Below the pieces are notes generated by a model. The model worked only from the letters and a program-made list of their open reading frames with translations. It was not told the origin of the DNA and ran no database searches. Below are positions 1-7,412 of a stretch of DNA of 12,194 nt, piece after piece (position 1 is the stretch's first letter; each line of letters starts with the position of its first letter). The DNA comes from an uncultured Treponema sp. (GTDB lineage Bacteria; Spirochaetota; Spirochaetia; Treponematales; Treponemataceae). The translations under genes were made by a program, and so were the position numbers. Location of the stretch: assembly GCA_946403565.1 (NCBI GenBank), contig CAMJAJ010000010.1, positions 1-12,194 of the forward strand. The letters run 5' to 3'.

Positions 1-1
1 G

Positions 2-226
2 GACCGGAACAAGATCCTCCTCGTTTCGGGGGACGGGAACGTCATAGAGCCTGAGAACGATGTCATCGCGATTGGCTCGGGAGGCAACTACGCCTATTCC
101 GCCGCCCTGGCCTACATGGAGACCAGCGACCTGTCGGCAAAGGAGATAGCGGAGCGGTCCGTCAGGATTGCCGGCAAGATCTGCGTGTACACGAACGAGA
201 ACATAACGGTCGAGGCCCTGGAGTAG
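2..226 (+). CDS. hslV: HslV (ClpQ) ATP-dependent protease, peptidase subunit; C-terminal fragment
   Basis: The last 74 codons of a reading frame that enters from the left edge and ends at TAG 224-226. The visible part reads [10 protein letters not shown], then the strongly conserved [10 protein letters not shown] stretch, a helix with [10 protein letters not shown], and [14 protein letters not shown] at the end. These match the C-terminal third of HslV, the threonine peptidase that forms two stacked hexameric rings and degrades cytoplasmic proteins fed to it by HslU. The N-terminal catalytic threonine lies outside the window, so activity cannot be judged. hslU follows 76 bases downstream of the stop on the same strand, the usual hslVU operon order, which supports the identification. 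Confidence 0.95.
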   Translation, partial: DRNKILLVSGDGNVIEPENDVIAIGSGGNYAYSAALAYMETSDLSAKEIAERSVRIAGKICVYTNENITVEALE

Positions 227-287
227 GAAGGCCGCCGCCTTGCCGGAGGCATGCCCGGTTTGAGGGATGAGGCAGTTTACTTGCATA

Positions 288-295
288 GAGAGGAG
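288..295 (+). promoter_or_regulatory. Ribosome binding site that sets the hslU start
   Basis: GAGAGGAG lies 7 bases before the GTG at 303. The in-frame ATG further upstream at 267 has only a weak purine stretch (GAGGG at 262-266) directly against it, with no usable spacing. The Shine-Dalgarno placement therefore favours the GTG start. Confidence 0.65.
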
Positions 296-302
296 TTTTG
301 TT

Positions 303-1865
303 GTGGAAGAGGAGAATGTGGAGAAGAAGGACGGCCTCGCCTGTCCCGACGGGCTTACCCCGTCACAGATCGTGGAACGGCTTGACAGCTATATCATCGG
401 GCAGAACAAGGCCAAGCGCTTTGTGGCGGTGGCCCTCCGCAACAGGCAGCGGCGGATCAAGCTTCCCGAGGACATCCGGGAGGAGGTTGCCCCCAAGAAC
501 ATCCTCATGATAGGGCCGACCGGGGTGGGTAAGACCGAGATAGCCCGCCGGCTGGCCAAGCTCTGCGGAGCGCCCTTCCTCAAGATAGAGGCGACCAAGT
601 ACACGGAGGTCGGCTACGTGGGGCGCGACGTGGAGAGCATGGTCCGCGACCTCATGGCCGTCGGCTACAACATGGTCAAGGCCGAGATGCAGGAGACCCT
701 GCGGGAGAAGGCCGGACCCATGGTGGAGGAGCAGCTCCTGGACCTGCTCCTTCCGGGGAGCGCGGCAAAGAAGGATGGGCCGGATGCGGAGAAGAAGAAG
801 GCCAACGTCAGCATACTGGGCAACATCTTCGGCAGCAGGGATACCCCCGTCTCCGGCGGCGTGATTCAGATAAAGGTCCCCAAGAAGGGGGAGGATGCCG
901 CCGAGCAGGAGGAGGGCGGCCAGCCGGCTTCCGAGGGGAATGCCCAGGCGGCCGGGGCTGCTTCCGACAGCGGCGAGATGGCCGCTACCCGCGAGAAATT
1001 CCGCCAGATGCTCCGTGACGGCAGGCTGGAGGACCGCATGATAGACGTCACCGTCCACCAGCAGCCCCGGATAAGCGGCATGGAGGTCTTTGGCTCAGGC
1101 TCCATGGAGGACCTGGAGTCCAGCATAAACGGCCTGCAGGAGATGCTTGCCGGCGGCAGGAACAGGCGCAAGACGATGAGCGTCCGCGAGGCCCGGCAGG
1201 TCCTGATGGCAGAGACCTTGGAGAGCCTGACCGACCGCGACAAGGTCGCCGACGAGGCGAAGCAGCGCGTGGAGCAGTCCGGGATAATCTTCATAGACGA
1301 GATAGACAAGATCGCGACAAAGGGCGGCGAGGGCAACCGGCAGGACGTGAGCCGCGAGGGCGTGCAGCGCGACATCCTCCCCATCGTGGAGGGAAGCGAC
1401 GTGAACACCAAGTGGGGCGTGGTCAACACCACCCACATACTCTTCATCGGGGCCGGGGCATTCAGCGTCTCCGCACCGAGCGACCTCATACCGGAGCTGC
1501 AGGGACGCTTCCCCCTGCGCGTGGAGCTTGATGCCCTCAGGAAGGAGGACTTCAAGCGCATCCTGACGGAGCCCAAGAACGCCCTAATCAAGCAGTACGA
1601 GGCCCTGCTGGGAACGGAGGGGGTCACGCTCAGGTTCACTGACGAGGCGATCGACCGGATGGCCTTCATTGCGGAGGACGTGAACTCGCATGCCGAGAAC
1701 ATCGGGGCGCGCCGCCTGCACACGATAATGGAGACCGTGCTGGAGGACCTGAGTTTCGAGGCCGACACCCACCGGGGCGAGACCATCACGATAGACGAGG
1801 CCTTCGTGAACGACAAGCTCAAGGGGATCATGCAGAACCAGGACCTGGAGCGGTACATCCTGTAG
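303..1865 (+). CDS. hslU: HslU (ClpY) AAA+ unfoldase, ATPase subunit of the HslVU protease
   Basis: A 520-residue protein if started at GTG 303; an in-frame ATG at 267 would add 12 residues but lacks a spaced ribosome binding site. HslU hexamers bind ATP, unfold substrates and thread them into HslV in the cytoplasm. Numbered from the GTG, I see Walker A GPTGVGKT at 71-78, the substrate-gripping pore loop GYVG at 104-107, Walker B IIFIDEID at 328-335, the VSREGVQRDILP motif around 349-360, the arginine-finger motif QGRFP near 400-403, sensor 2 in IGARRLHT around 467-474, and the C-terminal tail DLERYIL that docks into HslV. The nucleotide-binding core is intact. The I-domain, between GYVG and Walker B, is about 60 residues longer than in E. 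coli HslU (443 aa) because of a charged, Gly/Ala/Glu-rich insertion at roughly 153-228. It follows hslV closely, is probably co-transcribed with it, and is convergent with tmk. Confidence 0.97.
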   Translation: MEEENVEKKDGLACPDGLTPSQIVERLDSYIIGQNKAKRFVAVALRNRQRRIKLPEDIREEVAPKNILMIGPTGVGKTEIARRLAKLCGAPFLKIEATKYTEVGYVGRDVESMVRDLMAVGYNMVKAEMQETLREKAGPMVEEQLLDLLLPGSAAKKDGPDAEKKKANVSILGNIFGSRDTPVSGGVIQIKVPKKGEDAAEQEEGGQPASEGNAQAAGAASDSGEMAATREKFRQMLRDGRLEDRMIDVTVHQQPRISGMEVFGSGSMEDLESSINGLQEMLAGGRNRRKTMSVREARQVLMAETLESLTDRDKVADEAKQRVEQSGIIFIDEIDKIATKGGEGNRQDVSREGVQRDILPIVEGSDVNTKWGVVNTTHILFIGAGAFSVSAPSDLIPELQGRFPLRVELDALRKEDFKRILTEPKNALIKQYEALLGTEGVTLRFTDEAIDRMAFIAEDVNSHAENIGARRLHTIMETVLEDLSFEADTHRGETITIDEAFVNDKLKGIMQNQDLERYIL

Positions 1866-1946
1866 GCCGTGCCGCTGTGGCGCGGGGATTGTGCCGGGGC
1901 CGGTGTAGTGCTGTTGGGGCATTCCCGGTGCCGTGCCGCTGTGGCG
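1866..1946 (+). repeat. 17-bp direct repeat pair between hslU and tmk
   Basis: The 17-base string GCCGTGCCGCTGTGGCG occurs at 1866-1882, directly after the hslU stop, and again at 1930-1946, offset by 64 bases. Looser GTG/CCGG-type similarity continues on both sides, so the whole 102-base gap looks like a degenerate repeat. The repeat is seen directly; its function is unknown. It may be an old duplication or part of a shared transcription end for the two convergent genes. Confidence 0.7.
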
Positions 1947-1964
1947 GGTCGGTGTCGTGCCGGG
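1924..1964. terminator. Possible bidirectional terminator hairpin between convergent hslU and tmk
   Basis: CCCGGTGC (1924-1931) can pair with GTGCCGGG (1957-1964) over 8 pairs, two of them G-U wobbles. Inside it CCGC (1936-1939) pairs with GCGG (1944-1947) around a TGTG loop. The position, between two convergent gene ends, suits a shared terminator. There is no T-run on either strand, so this is not a classical intrinsic terminator, and stems form easily by chance in DNA this GC-rich. Confidence 0.25.
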
Positions 1965-1967
1965 GGG

Positions 1968-2609
1968 CTACCGGTCTGCCAGCCCCCCGATTTCCTTCCA
2001 TATTATATCCGACAGTTCAGCCACGCTGTTCCGGGCGTCCAGCTGGACGACCTTCATCCCGGCCTCCTGCCGGGACAGCTTCTCTATGGCCGCCCGGTAG
2101 CCTTCGACGACCTGCCTGAGGAAGGGCTCCTCCTCGTAGATTTCCTTCGTCTGCCTGCCTTTGATCCGCTCCAGCGAGCTGGCCGGGTCTATGTCGAAGT
2201 AGAAGAGGAGCTGGGGGAGGGGGAATCCGGCGTTCAGGGCGTAGGGCAGCCCGTCCGGGCAGGAGATGCCCTGGTAGGCCAGGCTGGAGAAGAGATAGCG
2301 GTCGCTGACCACCGTCTTTCCGGCCGCGCATGCGTTCCGTATGCCGCTCTCAAGCTCCCGTTCCCTGCATTTCAATGCCCCATAGAGGTGCTCGTTCCGG
2401 TCGGCGGCGAAGAGGTATGCCGCCGTGGAGTTTTCAATCCGCACCTCGCCTTTCAGCATGCGGCGGAGGAACCTGCCTGTCTCCCCGGAGGTCGGTTCCG
2501 CCGTGAACAGGAAGTCCTCCGTTCCGGGGCGTTTCTTGAGCTGCTCTATCTGCGTGGAGGTCCCTGCCCCGTCTATGCCTTCAAAAACGATGAATTTGCG
2601 TAAAACCAT
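1968..2609 (-). CDS. tmk: Thymidylate (dTMP) kinase with a lysine-less Walker A motif
   Basis: A 213-residue protein of normal length for thymidylate kinase, which phosphorylates dTMP to dTDP with ATP in the cytoplasm for dTTP synthesis. The N-terminus VFEGIDGAGTSTQ (residues 8-20) is the P-loop of this family, the EPTSGETG segment (38-45) matches the dTMP-binding loop, AADR is at 68-71, and DRYLFSSLAYQG at 103-114 is the family signature. GRQTKEIYEEEPF (151-163) fits the LID region. The oddity is in the P-loop: the Walker A lysine of the usual GAGKTT/S is threonine (T17, GAGTST). The rest is well preserved, so I expect an active enzyme of a variant class rather than a decayed gene. On the minus strand AGAAGGG (2615-2621) sits 5 bases before the ATG. 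It is divergent from tamB and convergent with hslU, so it is transcribed on its own. Confidence 0.92.
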   Translation of the reverse strand: MVLRKFIVFEGIDGAGTSTQIEQLKKRPGTEDFLFTAEPTSGETGRFLRRMLKGEVRIENSTAAYLFAADRNEHLYGALKCRERELESGIRNACAAGKTVVSDRYLFSSLAYQGISCPDGLPYALNAGFPLPQLLFYFDIDPASSLERIKGRQTKEIYEEEPFLRQVVEGYRAAIEKLSRQEAGMKVVQLDARNSVAELSDIIWKEIGGLADR

Positions 2610-2650
2610 GAAACCCTTCTATCTTTTATACCTTTATATTTAAGTAGCAT
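2610..2650. promoter_or_regulatory. AT-rich divergent intergenic segment, probable promoter region for tmk and tamB
   Basis: The 115 bases between the divergent tmk and tamB starts must hold start signals for both unless one is read from elsewhere. The first 40 are strikingly AT-rich. On the minus strand two TATAAA boxes (complement of 2633-2638 and 2625-2630) lie just upstream of the tmk ribosome binding site. On the plus strand TATATT (2635-2640) could be a -10 for tamB. I find no convincing -35 at 16-18 bases for any of them, so the exact promoters are not resolved. Confidence 0.4.
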
Positions 2651-2679
2651 TGGGAGCGTCGTTCGCCCCGTCCGTCGAA

Positions 2680-2699
2680 GCCTGCGGTTTTCCGTAGGC
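2680..2699 (+). other. Hairpin with TTTT loop in the tamB leader
   Basis: GCCTGCGG (2680-2687) pairs with CCGTAGGC (2692-2699) over all 8 positions, one a G-U wobble on the plus-strand RNA, around a TTTT loop. No T-run follows on either strand, so it is not a standard terminator. It ends 25 bases before the tamB ATG. If transcription starts near 2647 it would be in the mRNA leader, where it could affect translation or stability. The structure is seen in the sequence; the role is inference. Confidence 0.4.
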
Positions 2700-2724
2700 G
2701 CGGATACAAGTAAACACTGGAGAA

Positions 2725-5700
2725 ATGAAAAAGTCAAGGTTCATAAAGACGGCTGTCGCCCTATTTGCCTTCCTCTTGATCCTCCTGGCCAGCCTCTATT
2801 TCCTTAGGCCTGCATACCGGGAAATAGACGGCAGGATGAGGCAGGCGGAGAGCCGTTTCCTTGCCGACTTCTCCGAGAGCACGGGCCTGGGCCTGTCCTA
2901 TGATTCCATATCCCCCTCCATACTGTCAGGCATAACCATACGCAACATCCGCGTCTATGACTTCAAGACGGGAGAGGACATCCTGACCATACAGAAGGCC
3001 GTGTTCCGCTACAGCCTCTGGAGGCTCCTCCTCCGCGATTTTGACCATGCGTTCTCGGTCCTGTCCGTTTCTGACATAAAGGGCGACCTTTCCAAGTCCA
3101 AGATAGATGCCGTCCGCAAGAGCCTTGCCGAGAGCAGGGAGCGCAAACGGAAGGTGAAGGAGCGCGTCCTTGGAGAGTCCGGTGCGGACACCGTGCCGGG
3201 CGGAGAAACGCCGCCGGGAGAGGACAGCTTACCGGACGGGGAGGCCGCCGCGGTGGAGGCAGATTCCGCCGGGGAAGGCGTCGCCGTCGAGATCGACGCA
3301 GGGGAGTTCCTGAGCAGCGAGCAGAAGGCCTTCGTGAACACCGTGCTGTCGTCTCTTCCTGCCAGGCTCCTCTTCAAGGATGTGGACATAAGCTACTCCA
3401 CCAAGGGGAAGCGGCTGAACTTCAAGCTGGGAAAGCTTGCCCTGAACAAGAAGGGCGACCGGAACGTCAAGGCCACGGCCGACTCCGGTTTCGTGCTGGT
3501 CCAGCTGCCGGGCGGCTCCACCGCGGCGGCCCGCTTCAACCTGAACGGCAACGTGGTTCCCGGCTTCTCCGGGTCGTCCGCGATCCTGACGCTGTCGCCC
3601 TACCTTGCGGCCGACTACACCCTGCACAAGACCCAGTTCCTGGTCCGCTACGCAGGCTCCTCCATCGTGGCCCGCTCCACCCAGCGGCTCCTGCCCTACA
3701 GCCTGGCCGTCGAATACGACATCTCGGAAAAGAAGGTGCAGGCGGACGTGGACCTGAACGGGGTCGGCATCCTGTCGCTGGTGAAGGTCCCCATCAAGAG
3801 CCCCAAGGTCAAGGAGCTTGCGGACAGCCCCCTGACGGTGAAGGCCAGCGCGAGCGTGGACCTGCGGACGCGGAGCTACTCCTGGTCCGGGGAGGGAAGC
3901 TTCAACCTGCCCCAGGGCCTGCTCAAGTCTGAAGAGGCCGTCTCCTTCAAGGCCTCGGGCAATGAGCGCCTTCTGACGGTGGACTCCCTTTCCGTCTCCG
4001 GCAGGGCCCTGCGGGCACGGCTGTCGGGCCGGCTGGACCTCGTGAGCAAGGTGCCGGACTGTACCCTCCTGCTGGATTCCTTCCTGCTCCCCAACGGGAA
4101 TTCCCTTGCCTTCACGGCCACCGTGCGGGCGGACGGACGGACCGTCCATGCGCTTATCCCGCGGCTGAACACCGGGGATGTCTCCTTCTCCGCCATCTCC
4201 GCCGTCGTCAGGCTTGACGACGGCTGTGCGCCCTTCTCGCTTTCCCTTTCCAACGACTCCCATCCGGAGGCCGGAAGCTCCTCCGTCTCCGGCAAAGGCA
4301 TATTCTACTGGTCGGGCGGGCGCAAGCTCACCGCCGGCCTGACCCTGGACGGCCTTTTCGCCGACACCGTGGCCCGTGCCGCCTCCTTCTTCCTGGATGG
4401 CGAAAAGGCCGGCAAGCTGGACCGCTACATGGACCGCCTGTCCACGGTCGTGGCGGACGGGGAGCTTTCATTTTCGACGGACTTCAAGGCGGTGAGCTAC
4501 GACATGACCTCGTTCTCGGTGCGGGACGTGAGTACGGACGGCAGGCAGCTCTCCCTGTCGCTTTCGGGGGACCGGAGCTCCCTGGACGTCAAGCGGCTGG
4601 TCCTGGACTGGGGACCGGTCCACCTGAAGGCGGAGGCCGACGCCCTCCTGTCCCTGGAGGACAAGGAGGTCAACTTCAACACGTCGATGGACCTGAACGG
4701 GATCCTCTACGCCTTCACCGGCTCCTTTGCCAAGGGGCGCTGGTTCAATATGACCGGCTCCTACGGCATTGACATCGTCGCGAACCTGGAGTCCGGGGCG
4801 GCAGGCTCCGCGAAGATTCTTTCGTTCCCGATTTCCTTCAAGAACAACGAGTTCGCCATATCGCTCGACGGGGATTTCAACGTGAAGTCCCTGCAGGATT
4901 TCATCGTCAACATAAAGTCCCTCCAGCTGGCGCAGAAGCAGGGCAAGCTGAACCGCTCCCCCAAGCTGTCCCTGACGGGCAAGCTGGACCCGATGGGCTT
5001 CATCATAGACTCCATTTCCTACGCGGACATAAACTCCTCCAACGGGGGGAAGGGCTACATACTCTGGAACATCCATGACGGCATCTTGGACTCGGCGACC
5101 CTGTCCATCGGGATGGCGAACGAGTTCTCGCGGGAGACCATAACCATCGCGGGCGACTTCACGAACCCCCTGCACGCCCGCCTGACCAAGGACGTCCTGC
5201 TGCACGACTGCTATTTCTCGATCCTCAGCGACATACGGGCCTTCCCCCTGATGCGCTTCATCCCCAACCAGTATGCCGACGACACCTTCAACGGGTCCAT
5301 CGTCGCGAGCGGGACGGTGGAGAACCCCTACGTTTCCGTCAAGCTGGAGAACTTCTCGCTCCAGCTGGGGACCAAGCCGGTCATCGTGAACGGGACCGCG
5401 GAGCTGCTGGAAGGCGACCTGTTCGTTCCTGACCTGGACATCGTCTGGGGCGGCATGCGGCTGTCCGGCTTTTCGACCGACCTGGACCTCACAACCTTCA
5501 ACGGCGAGGCCTCCGGCGAGTTCTCCATGCGTGTCATGGGCAGCCACTACATCAAGCTGCCCCTCAGCCTGAGCGTGCGGAACGCGGACGAGGAGCAGGT
5601 GCGGCACAGCCTCCTGGAGAAGTTCATCCCCTCCAAATTCGTGGTGGACGTGGACTCGTCGGTCAGCTGCGAGGGAATCATCAACGGCTCCATCCCGCTC

Positions 5701-7398
5701 AAGGCCCAGGTGAACCGGGAGGGCCGGGACATACGCTTTGCCACCGACAGGAACCTCGGGGTGACTGGCAGCTTCCTGACGGAGACGGGGACCCTGAGCG
5801 TGAAGGTGAGCGACGACAAGCCTCTGCACGGCCGGGCGGACGGGACCATCAAGCATTCCCAGATAGACCTGACCATAAAGGACATAAAGGGGGACTTCTC
5901 CCGCCTGCACGATATGTTCAGCACCGGCTCGTTCGGCCTGTACGGGGGGCTCGCCTCCGGTTACGTGACCATCCGGGGCATGACCAGCGACCCCAGCCTT
6001 GACGGGACCCTGCTGCTCAGGGGCCTGGACGTGGGCGTCCCCGCCGTGACCGAGGACCGCCTGAAGGCGAAGAACATGCTGGTCACCCTCTTTGGCCAGC
6101 GCATCGAGGTCCCCACCTGCAGGGTCATGGCCGGGGCGACCAGGATGGACCTGTCGGCCCTGCTCCGCAAGGAGCGCTGGGGCGTGGCCTCCGTCGACGT
6201 GTCCGTCAAGACCGTGGAGGAGGACCGGCTTGCCGTCAAGATGGCCATCCCGCGGACGGACCTGAAGGGACGGGTGGCGCTGGACGCGACCATGCACTAT
6301 GAGGATTCCACCCTCAGGACCGACATAAACGGTTCCATCGAGCAGGGGGAGGTCAGCATCGTGACCATGCTGACGAACATCCGGCCCATCGGCACCCTGG
6401 TCTCGCTCTCCGGCGGCACGGTCAGGGCGGCCAAGGAGGACGACGGCAAGCCGAGCCTGTGGGAGTCGCTCACCAGGAAGAACGACGTCATCATAAACGT
6501 GCATGCGACCGTCGGCCGCAAGGTGGACCTGGTAATCAACCCCCTGATCCAGGCCATGGTGAACCCGGGGACCAAATTCGAGTTCTCGCTCGACACCTCC
6601 CAGTCCTCCTGGAGCATGAAGAGCGATGTCGGGCTGCGCGGCGGACATCTGACCTACCTGAGCCGGAACTTCTACCTCAGGGAGGGCCAAGTGACGCTGA
6701 ACGAGAACGAGAAGTCGTTCAACCCCCTCATAACGGCGCGGGCCGAAACGAAGGAGCGGGACAGCGACGGCGTCGTCGTCACCCTGATCCTGGAGGCCGT
6801 CAAGCAGAGCTTCTCCGGCTTCTCCCCCCATGTCTACTCCAATCCTCCCCGTTCCGAGGCCCAGATCATGGCCATGCTGGGCCAGGTGGTCGCGGCGGAC
6901 TCCGACAATCCCGGCAGCTTCCTGCTTTCGGGGCTGGACTATGGAATCCAGTTCACGGTCTTTAAAAAGATGGAAAACGCATTGCGTGATTTGCTGAATT
7001 TTGATATATTCTCTGTACGTATGAACCTCCTGCAGAACACCCTCAACTACGGGCTTTCTACGGCAAGAAGTTCTTATAACGGAGCTTTTAACACTTATAG
7101 CAATCCGTTGGGTAACTTTTTGGACAATGCGAGTGTTTATATGGGAAAGTACTTCGGCGACTCGATTTATGCCGATGCCCTGCTGCAGTTTACGTATGAT
7201 GAGTATTCTGAGATGGCGGGGTCCGGAGTGCTTGGGAGCGGAATAGTCTTCCGCCCTGAGATAGGTATCGAGCTGGAGGCTCCGTTCGCCAACATACGAT
7301 GGAACTTTGCTCCTGACCTTGAACCCCTGAGGTATGGAAACGTGCCGGATATCGTGGCTGGAAATTCCATAACCTTGTCATGGAGATTTACGTTTTAA
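2725..7398 (+). CDS. tamB: TamB-like translocation and assembly module protein (DUF490 family)
   Basis: A 1557-residue protein, longer than E. coli TamB (1259 aa). It starts with a signal-anchor, MKKSRFIK followed by a hydrophobic helix at about 8-27, so it is held in the inner membrane with the rest in the periplasm. Most of the length is repetitive beta-strand sequence (alternating S/D/L/V with many LSLSG- and LDLNG-type strands), the AsmA/TamB beta-taco pattern. The C-terminal TamB domain spans about 1260-1557, with PPRSEAQIMAMLGQ near 1374-1387 matching the conserved proline-rich motif of the family, and the protein ends in the aromatic strand SWRFTF. An acidic, Gly/Pro-rich linker occupies about 137-192. 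TamB homologues help deliver material, lipids or barrel proteins, to the outer membrane; in Borrelia the homologue is reported to act with BamA, encoded next door here as well. The ATG follows GGAG (2719-2722) by only 2 bases, unusually tight. The stop is 14 bases before bamA. GC content drops sharply at 6961-7200. Confidence 0.93.
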   Translation: MKKSRFIKTAVALFAFLLILLASLYFLRPAYREIDGRMRQAESRFLADFSESTGLGLSYDSISPSILSGITIRNIRVYDFKTGEDILTIQKAVFRYSLWRLLLRDFDHAFSVLSVSDIKGDLSKSKIDAVRKSLAESRERKRKVKERVLGESGADTVPGGETPPGEDSLPDGEAAAVEADSAGEGVAVEIDAGEFLSSEQKAFVNTVLSSLPARLLFKDVDISYSTKGKRLNFKLGKLALNKKGDRNVKATADSGFVLVQLPGGSTAAARFNLNGNVVPGFSGSSAILTLSPYLAADYTLHKTQFLVRYAGSSIVARSTQRLLPYSLAVEYDISEKKVQADVDLNGVGILSLVKVPIKSPKVKELADSPLTVKASASVDLRTRSYSWSGEGSFNLPQGLLKSEEAVSFKASGNERLLTVDSLSVSGRALRARLSGRLDLVSKVPDCTLLLDSFLLPNGNSLAFTATVRADGRTVHALIPRLNTGDVSFSAISAVVRLDDGCAPFSLSLSNDSHPEAGSSSVSGKGIFYWSGGRKLTAGLTLDGLFADTVARAASFFLDGEKAGKLDRYMDRLSTVVADGELSFSTDFKAVSYDMTSFSVRDVSTDGRQLSLSLSGDRSSLDVKRLVLDWGPVHLKAEADALLSLEDKEVNFNTSMDLNGILYAFTGSFAKGRWFNMTGSYGIDIVANLESGAAGSAKILSFPISFKNNEFAISLDGDFNVKSLQDFIVNIKSLQLAQKQGKLNRSPKLSLTGKLDPMGFIIDSISYADINSSNGGKGYILWNIHDGILDSATLSIGMANEFSRETITIAGDFTNPLHARLTKDVLLHDCYFSILSDIRAFPLMRFIPNQYADDTFNGSIVASGTVENPYVSVKLENFSLQLGTKPVIVNGTAELLEGDLFVPDLDIVWGGMRLSGFSTDLDLTTFNGEASGEFSMRVMGSHYIKLPLSLSVRNADEEQVRHSLLEKFIPSKFVVDVDSSVSCEGIINGSIPLKAQVNREGRDIRFATDRNLGVTGSFLTETGTLSVKVSDDKPLHGRADGTIKHSQIDLTIKDIKGDFSRLHDMFSTGSFGLYGGLASGYVTIRGMTSDPSLDGTLLLRGLDVGVPAVTEDRLKAKNMLVTLFGQRIEVPTCRVMAGATRMDLSALLRKERWGVASVDVSVKTVEEDRLAVKMAIPRTDLKGRVALDATMHYEDSTLRTDINGSIEQGEVSIVTMLTNIRPIGTLVSLSGGTVRAAKEDDGKPSLWESLTRKNDVIINVHATVGRKVDLVINPLIQAMVNPGTKFEFSLDTSQSSWSMKSDVGLRGGHLTYLSRNFYLREGQVTLNENEKSFNPLITARAETKERDSDGVVVTLILEAVKQSFSGFSPHVYSNPPRSEAQIMAMLGQVVAADSDNPGSFLLSGLDYGIQFTVFKKMENALRDLLNFDIFSVRMNLLQNTLNYGLSTARSSYNGAFNTYSNPLGNFLDNASVYMGKYFGDSIYADALLQFTYDEYSEMAGSGVLGSGIVFRPEIGIELEAPFANIRWNFAPDLEPLRYGNVPDIVAGNSITLSWRFTF
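6982..7010 (+). promoter_or_regulatory. Candidate sigma70-type promoter inside tamB, facing bamA
   Basis: TTGCGT (6982-6987), a 17-base spacer, then TATATT (7005-7010), with TG at 7002-7003 making an extended -10 (TGATATATT). It lies at the most AT-rich point of the window outside the tmk-tamB gap: 6961-7020 is 32% GC against 58% in the 60 bases before it. The -35 matches the consensus at only TTG, but the extended -10 compensates. Transcription would start near 7017, about 395 bases before the bamA ATG, and would serve bamA-skp-mutS independently of tamB. Confidence 0.5.
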
Positions 7399-7412
7399 GA
7401 ATGAGGACTTTT

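Noticed and set aside
267..302. Upstream ATG start for HslU at 267
   Set aside because: It has no ribosome binding site at usable spacing, and the extra 12 residues do not resemble an HslU N-terminus. GTG 303 has GAGAGGAG at 7 bases. It remains a possible alternative.
251..383. A 43-codon frame with a CCGRGEC cysteine cluster overlapping the hslU start
   Set aside because: The purine stretch GGAGG is pressed against its ATG, and the rest is hslU read out of frame; there is nothing to support a separate peptide.
1869..2603. A 244-codon plus-strand frame opposite tmk
   Set aside because: It has no ribosome binding site or family resemblance, and the minus strand carries the thymidylate kinase signature.
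2703..2710. GATACAAG as a -10 for tamB
   Set aside because: There is no -35-like sequence 16-18 bases upstream, and it would leave a leader of only a few bases that includes the tight GGAG site.
4468..6831. A 787-codon open frame on the minus strand opposite tamB
   Set aside because: It encodes a low-complexity Gly/Arg/His/Val/Gln-rich product with no recognisable domain. It is the expected shadow of a GC-rich gene with strong third-position bias, and the plus strand has a clear TamB.
7380..7412. Upstream ATG starts for BamA at 7380 and 7401
   Set aside because: The 7380 start would overlap the end of tamB without a ribosome binding site and would place 11 extra residues before a normal signal peptide. 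The 7401 ATG overlaps the Shine-Dalgarno itself.
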